From Polyangiaceae bacterium (lineage in GTDB: Bacteria; Myxococcota_A; Polyangia; Polyangiales; Polyangiaceae), in contig JAFGBI010000303.1 of NCBI GenBank assembly GCA_016933275.1, positions 1-64,000 of the forward strand: 64,000 nucleotides of DNA, written 5' to 3'. Position 1 is the stretch's first letter. Each line of letters begins with the position of its first letter. Made by a program: the position numbers and the translations under genes. Below are positions 58,816 to 64,000 of the stretch, in pieces. Below the pieces are notes generated by a model. That model was given only the letters and a program-made list of their open reading frames with translations, was not told where the DNA came from and made no database searches.

Positions 58816-60309
58816 TCACCCGCCCGGTGAGACTCTGGGATCCGGGCGTGGTGACGACATGGCACGCGCAGGAACGAAGGCGGCGCCAGCCAGCGCGCCC
58901 AGGACGCAGAAGGTCACCATCGAGTAGCGCCCCGCGCCGAAGAAGACCGCATGTGCCAGGGCGGTCGTCCCCACCACGGCCACCGCCAGGGCAGCAGGTG
59001 GGTGGACCTGCAGCCTGCGACCGAGGAGAACGGTCCCGAACACGAGGCCCAGGTAGGCAAGCCATCCGGGTCGCCCCAGGGCCGCGGCCCCCGCGGCCCC
59101 GAGCACGGCAGCCAGGGGCCAGGAGGCGGGCTCGACGAGACGGCCGCGCCAGCCTACCCCCTCACGCCAAATCGCCAACAGAGCCGCCAACAGGAGGAGG
59201 CGCTGCCAGAGGGCCTCCGCGAGATCGAGCCCACGCGCCACCCGGTTGCCAAAGGCCGCTTGGTTCGCGGTGTGTAGGTAGTAGCTCGCCGCCCCGCCAC
59301 CGTCGAAGGTCCCGGAGAGCTTGGCCGGGACGAGGGCAAGCCAGCGGAGTGGATCCGCGAGGACATCGCGAATTCCGGCTCGCCCGAAGCAGCGGTCCTT
59401 CTCCACCTCCCCGAACACGTGGCGGCATTCGAACGGGACTCCGACCCGTTCGATCGGAACCCACTGCCCGGTCGCGCCAGGAGCGGCGCCGATCAGCAGA
59501 TTCCAGCCCGCGTTGGCGCTCACGAACGCGCATGCCTCCGGGTGGAAGCGCCCCGGCGAGGACGCTGACATCATGAAGCAGTTCCGCAAGGTCCAGGGGG
59601 CGACCGTGAGCATGGCCAGCACCAGGGCCAGGAGCCCCGATGAAAGGCGTCCCCGCCAACCCGCCTCGGACCGGGCCGCCACGAGGCCGAACAGCGGGGC
59701 GAGGAGGATCGTCTGCGGTCGAACCAGCGTGGTGAAGCCGAGCAGTCCGCCGAGGGTGACGCGGAGCGCCAGCGACCGCTGTTCCTTGGCCTCGCGAGCC
59801 AGCACGGCCAACGCACCCGCCACCGCAAGGAGGGAGGCCACGACCCCCTCGGTCATCAACGCGGGCGTGTAGGCGATGAGGCCCGGGTGGACGGCGACGA
59901 CCCCCCCGCTCACCAATGCGCCATGCCGACCGGACACGGAGGCCCCGATCCGATGGGCCCCGAGGACACCGACGGCCCCGAGCACCGCGTTAGCGATCAT
60001 GGCGACCTCGGGCACGCCCCCGAACAGGGCGTACAGGCCGCCGATCATCGCGGGGTACCCGACCGGGTAGTGGGCGGCATAGGTGACCACCCCGTCTGGC
60101 CAGAGCCACGTGTACCCCTGGCCCGCTGCAATCCGCTGCGCGACCAGGTGGTAGTACGCCCCATCCGCCACGGGTGGGAATCGCCCCCAGGCCCAACCCA
60201 CGACGGCCAGGCGCAGGGCCAGGCCGAGTCCAGCCAACGCCAAGCCATCCATCCAGGGAGCTCCCTTCCCCGGCCGCTCCCGAGGGGAGGCCTCGTTCCT
60301 TCCCTTCAT
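58816..60309 (-). CDS. Polytopic glycosyltransferase (family 39/ArnT-like)
   Basis: AYYHLVAQRIAAGQGYTW...YPVGYPAMIGGLYALFG; many TM segments. Confidence 0.82.
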   Translation of the reverse strand: MKGRNEASPRERPGKGAPWMDGLALAGLGLALRLAVVGWAWGRFPPVADGAYYHLVAQRIAAGQGYTWLWPDGVVTYAAHYPVGYPAMIGGLYALFGGVPEVAMIANAVLGAVGVLGAHRIGASVSGRHGALVSGGVVAVHPGLIAYTPALMTEGVVASLLAVAGALAVLAREAKEQRSLALRVTLGGLLGFTTLVRPQTILLAPLFGLVAARSEAGWRGRLSSGLLALVLAMLTVAPWTLRNCFMMSASSPGRFHPEACAFVSANAGWNLLIGAAPGATGQWVPIERVGVPFECRHVFGEVEKDRCFGRAGIRDVLADPLRWLALVPAKLSGTFDGGGAASYYLHTANQAAFGNRVARGLDLAEALWQRLLLLAALLAIWREGVGWRGRLVEPASWPLAAVLGAAGAAALGRPGWLAYLGLVFGTVLLGRRLQVHPPAALAVAVVGTTALAHAVFFGAGRYSMVTFCVLGALAGAAFVPARAMSSPRPDPRVSPGG

Positions 60310-60917
60310 CGCGGCAGCTCCGTGAGGAGCCGAAGGGCCATGAGGTCGAGGAGCACTTCGCAAATGGGCAAGCCCACGACGTTGGAGTAGGAGCCATCGA
60401 TGCGTTCGACCAAGAACGCACCGATCCCCTGGACCGCGTACGCTCCGGCCTTGTCGAGCCCTTCCCCCGTCGCGGCGTAGCGCTCGACTTCACGAGCGTT
60501 GGCTCCGCGCAGGGTCACCCGCGTTTCGATGGTGCGCGCCGTGGTGGCGACGGTAGTCCCGATGAGGGGCCGGATGGCGTACCGTGTCAGGACAGAGTGG
60601 ACCCGCCCCACGAGCCGCCCTACCATCCCCGCCGCCTCGGCGATCGTGGAGGGCTTGCCGAGGATCTCCCCATCCACCACCACCGTCGTATCAGCGACCA
60701 GGATCCCCGAGCAGCCGGTCGCGGAGCCCGTCACGACCACCGCGTCGAGCTTGCTCGCGACGACCCGTCCGAGGTACTCGGCAGGCCCCTCGGCTGCTCG
60801 CACCCCTTCGTCGACCGCGACCGCGGCGATCCGCAGCGGGATGCGGGCAGTTTCGAGGATCTCCCGACGTCGCGGCGACGCGGATCCGAGGAGAAGCGGG
60901 GCGTCGGAGGTGATCAT
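60306..60917 (-). CDS. maf: Maf-like nucleoside triphosphate pyrophosphatase
   Basis: LLLGSASPRRREIL, VADTTVVVDGEILGKP. Confidence 0.93.
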   Translation of the reverse strand: MITSDAPLLLGSASPRRREILETARIPLRIAAVAVDEGVRAAEGPAEYLGRVVASKLDAVVVTGSATGCSGILVADTTVVVDGEILGKPSTIAEAAGMVGRLVGRVHSVLTRYAIRPLIGTTVATTARTIETRVTLRGANAREVERYAATGEGLDKAGAYAVQGIGAFLVERIDGSYSNVVGLPICEVLLDLMALRLLTELPR

Positions 60918-61013
60918 CAGGAGCGGCGTCCGGCCGCATAGCACGGCTTCGCCCGCCACGAAAACGTCGCGGGATCTGCCCCACCCCACCGTGGTCGACT
61001 ATCGTCGCGCGCG

Positions 61014-62093
61014 ATGCCGCTCGGCCGAAGGCGTTTCGCAGCGAGCGGGTGCGCTGTCGCAGCCGCCGCCTCCCTGCTGGGTGGAGCGCACCGAGCCGTC
61101 GCGCGATGCCCGACCGACTCGAAGTATTCTCCCTGCCTCGACGCCGATGCCCACTGGCTCGCCCCGCCACACGCCTCGTTCCTCGGCGTCCCCGCTGCCG
61201 TCCCCCTCGGCCCCCCCCGACAGCGCGTCGGCGTCGCCTTCGGTTGGCTGGAGCGCCCCGTCGTGATGACCTTGCCTGGTCCCGACCCGGCCGGACGTGA
61301 GGTGTCGGTCGTCGAGCGGCTCCTCGCCCTATCCCTGCTCACCAGCCACGCCCTGTCTCGCCGGGTGACGCTCGATGCCGTTGTACCGTTCACGGTCACC
61401 CAGCGCGGTCTCGGCATCGAGGGGCTGACCTCGCTCGAACCCCAGCCGAAACCCCGTGTCCTCCGTGACCCTCGCGCAGGAATCAGCTTCGCGCTCGGCA
61501 ACGTGGAGGGTCCGCTCGAGCTTGCCTTGGCGACCCGTTACGTGATGGTGGTGCCGCTCGGGGACGAGCGAACCCTGGGTGGCGAACGCGGCTTCGTCGG
61601 TGCCCCATCATTTGCCGTGGCTGCCCGCCATGGTGGCCTCTTTGCGGGGGCCGAGCTCGGGGCGCGCCTTCGCATGCCCACTGCGCTCGGAGACAGTCGG
61701 CTCGGCACCTCACTCGCCGCTTCCGTCGGCATCGGGTGGGATGTGCTGACGAGGGGTCGCCTCACGCTCACCGCGGAAGCCATCGCGACCCCGGTGCTCG
61801 TGCGCCAACGGCAAGCCTCCGAGGACGCCGGGTCGCCGCGCCTCGTTCCCGCCGAGTGGCTCGCGGGGATCGGCTCGGCGCCCTTCGGGACAGGGCGCCC
61901 CGTGGTAAGCCTCGGCTTCGGCTCGGGGATCCCGCTCTCCCGCCCACCGAGGGGCTTCGAGACGGACGGCCCGAGCTCCGCGGTGACCACACCTCACCTG
62001 CGTGGAGTCCTCTACCTCCGACAAGAGTTGGGACGCCCGCGCGAGAACACCTCCCGATCCGCCACCGGACCCCTCAGCCGACGCCAGCGGTGA
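61014..62093 (+). CDS. Hypothetical outer-membrane/exported protein
   Basis: Signal peptide AASGCAVAAAASLLGGAHRAVA; beta-rich 359 aa. Confidence 0.65.
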   Translation: MPLGRRRFAASGCAVAAAASLLGGAHRAVARCPTDSKYSPCLDADAHWLAPPHASFLGVPAAVPLGPPRQRVGVAFGWLERPVVMTLPGPDPAGREVSVVERLLALSLLTSHALSRRVTLDAVVPFTVTQRGLGIEGLTSLEPQPKPRVLRDPRAGISFALGNVEGPLELALATRYVMVVPLGDERTLGGERGFVGAPSFAVAARHGGLFAGAELGARLRMPTALGDSRLGTSLAASVGIGWDVLTRGRLTLTAEAIATPVLVRQRQASEDAGSPRLVPAEWLAGIGSAPFGTGRPVVSLGFGSGIPLSRPPRGFETDGPSSAVTTPHLRGVLYLRQELGRPRENTSRSATGPLSRRQR

Positions 62094-62094
62094 C

Positions 62095-62811
62095 TCAGAA
62101 AACGCGATCCTCGACAAAGATCTGATCGCCAGCCTGCAGCGGAATGTCAGGAGAACGCCCGTCCATGATCGCGCGGATGCTCAACACCACCGTCATGGCC
62201 CCATCGGAGGTCTTTCGGGTGAGCTTGACGCGGTCGGTATCGGCGATCGAGTTGAGTCCCCCGGCGAGCGAGATCGCCTGGACCAAGGTGATGCCTGGTT
62301 CGAGCGGGAAGCTGCCCGGCTCCTGGACTTGACCGAGCACGGTGACTCGCTTGCTGTTGTAGGCCGTGACCCGGACCACGATGCTCGGATCCGTGAAGAC
62401 CTTCTTCTCGATCAATCGACCCCGGTAGACCTCCTGGACCCGCTGCGGCTCGAGCCCCTCGACCTTCAGTCGGTGGACATAGGGGAGATCGATCGTCCCG
62501 TCCGAAGCCACCTGATACTCCGTAGGGAGATCCTTCTCGCCCACGATCTCGACCACGAGGACGTCACCGGGACCGAGAGTGTTGCTCTCGACCGGTAGGG
62601 CCAGCTTCACCTGAGAGTTATCGGGTTTCGGGCCGCACGCGAAGACAACGAACAGGCAGAGGAGGACGCCGCGCAGCCAACCGGCCGATCCGAGCCCATG
62701 CCCCCGCTCCGGGCGACCTGTCCCGCCGCCGACGGCAGGATAGGTCCGGGTGCCACGCACACCACGGCGCCTTCCCGAGAGGGCAGACGTGGGTTTCGGG
62801 GCGGCGCTCAC
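62095..62811 (-). CDS. Short OPX (Wza-like) polysaccharide export lipoprotein
   Basis: Lipobox LFVVFAC; LGPGDVLVVEIVGEKDL..YQVASDGTIDLPYV (PES); VTVLGQVQEPGSFPLEPGITLVQAISLAGGL (SLBB). Confidence 0.88.
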   Translation of the reverse strand: MSAAPKPTSALSGRRRGVRGTRTYPAVGGGTGRPERGHGLGSAGWLRGVLLCLFVVFACGPKPDNSQVKLALPVESNTLGPGDVLVVEIVGEKDLPTEYQVASDGTIDLPYVHRLKVEGLEPQRVQEVYRGRLIEKKVFTDPSIVVRVTAYNSKRVTVLGQVQEPGSFPLEPGITLVQAISLAGGLNSIADTDRVKLTRKTSDGAMTVVLSIRAIMDGRSPDIPLQAGDQIFVEDRVF

Positions 62812-64000
62812 AGGAACCAGCGCACCCCGAGGTACGCTTCGAAGCGGGCGAACGAGAGGTCTTCCGTTTCGTCACCGCCCTCGACGATCGGCACCTCGTT
62901 GTCACCCTCGAGCGCGGTGTTGTACCGGAGTGTGGTGTTCACCCCGAACTGGTTGCTGAAGCGGTACTCGGCGAAGAGGACCGAATCGATACGACTCTCC
63001 CAAAAATCCTCCGCACGGACGTCTCCCCCGGCAAAGTAGCTATACGGGTAGTAGATGGCGCTATAGCCCGCCTCGGCGCTGACGAGCAGCACTCCGCCGA
63101 GGAAGTAGGCGAAGTTCAAGTAGGCACGATTGCGCTCGTAGTAGTCCGTGAGGTAGTTGTTCGCGAAGTCTCGGGTGAAGCCGGCGGCGACCGAGGAGAG
63201 CCCGACCTTGGCCCCCTCCTCGGGGAGCTTCGGCTGCGGTGAGATGAACCACTTGACCTCGGCCTGGCCGATGAATCCATCGAAGTCCTCGATGGCCACG
63301 GCGCTGTTCCTGGCGGTGCGTCGGTAGAAGCTCGCCCCCCACCCACCGAGCGCGAGGAGAGCGAAGCGATTCGTGACGAGCCCCCGGAAGCCGATGAGCG
63401 TGCGGAGGGGCTGCGAGTCGTGGAGGATGTTGGCGGCGGGGCTGGTGTAGTGGATGTACCCGAGCTCGGCCCGATAGAGGAGCGCGCTCCGCGGGAGAAA
63501 CCGCCAATGCCCAGTGGTGTTGGCATAGTGGTGGAGGTTGTTCAGATCCCGGTAGCCCCCATCCTCGAAGTAGTTATACCGAAACTCGTAACCGAGCCGC
63601 CAGTCGAACACACCACCGCCTGGACGCCAGATCACGCCGGCCCCGAGTCTCACCAGATCACGATTGAAGACGTGGTTACTGTCGGGATCGTTGGTCGCCT
63701 GCATGATCCGACGGAAGTCACCCAGGACGTCGCCACCCCAGGGCCGCTCCGGCAAGAAATGAGCCTTGAGCCCGAGGTCACCCGCGACATGTCGTTGCTC
63801 ACTAGCGGTCCGCCGATCCGCCGAATTGCCGCTCACCGCGACAAGCTCGCTGTATGACACCGACGTCGTGCCGCGGAACTCCACACCCGGCGGCGCCGCG
63901 TGATCACCATCGCCCTCGCGTCGCTGCTTGCCGAGCGTCGCGACGGAGAAGCTCGGCGTCACGCGCAGGCGTACCGCGGGGATGATGTCCTCCTCATCGT
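62808..64000 (-). CDS. Outer-membrane beta-barrel protein, partial (start lies beyond right edge)
   Basis: Alternating hydrophobic/aromatic strands, C-terminal ...FEAYLGVRWFL; reading frame is open to window end. Confidence 0.75.
   Translation of the reverse strand, partial: DEEDIIPAVRLRVTPSFSVATLGKQRREGDGDHAAPPGVEFRGTTSVSYSELVAVSGNSADRRTASEQRHVAGDLGLKAHFLPERPWGGDVLGDFRRIMQATNDPDSNHVFNRDLVRLGAGVIWRPGGGVFDWRLGYEFRYNYFEDGGYRDLNNLHHYANTTGHWRFLPRSALLYRAELGYIHYTSPAANILHDSQPLRTLIGFRGLVTNRFALLALGGWGASFYRRTARNSAVAIEDFDGFIGQAEVKWFISPQPKLPEEGAKVGLSSVAAGFTRDFANNYLTDYYERNRAYLNFAYFLGGVLLVSAEAGYSAIYYPYSYFAGGDVRAEDFWESRIDSVLFAEYRFSNQFGVNTTLRYNTALEGDNEVPIVEGGDETEDLSFARFEAYLGVRWFL

Overview
High-GC chromosomal window with a Myxococcota/deltaproteobacterial character (inferred from STPK, OPX/porin, AglRQS-like ExbB/ExbD/ExbD and Cys-rich lipoprotein content; not verified by search). 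It is mostly housekeeping and envelope genes: queA (partial), NtrC-type regulator, hybrid kinase, Ser/Thr kinase, clpS-clpA, two divergent ExbB-ExbD-ExbD motor-like modules, SWIM-SNF2 helicase, mreB-mreC-mreD-mrdA-rodA, lgt, pepP, lepA, an M16 peptidase pair, phosphohexomutase, rlmN, mazG, ygfZ, moxR, two pseudouridine synthases, maf, and a short OPX polysaccharide exporter next to an outer-membrane barrel (partial at right edge). No tRNA, rRNA, CRISPR array, prophage or transposase was found. The most interesting observations are: (1) a full-length membrane pyrophosphatase homologue at 17485-19629 that appears to have lost the catalytic Asp/Lys motifs; (2) a two-copy intergenic element (about 5179-5500 and 16991-17149) with long hairpins showing compensatory changes between copies, a candidate structured RNA or MITE-like family; (3) a second, unrelated ~150-nt intergenic repeat family (three copies, two in tandem directly abutting a start codon); (4) a class II glutamine amidotransferase-like protein without the N-terminal Cys nucleophile; (5) a 42-nt block of perfect identity between neighbouring divergent exbD paralogues. 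All family calls are from reading motifs by eye; no database search was run.
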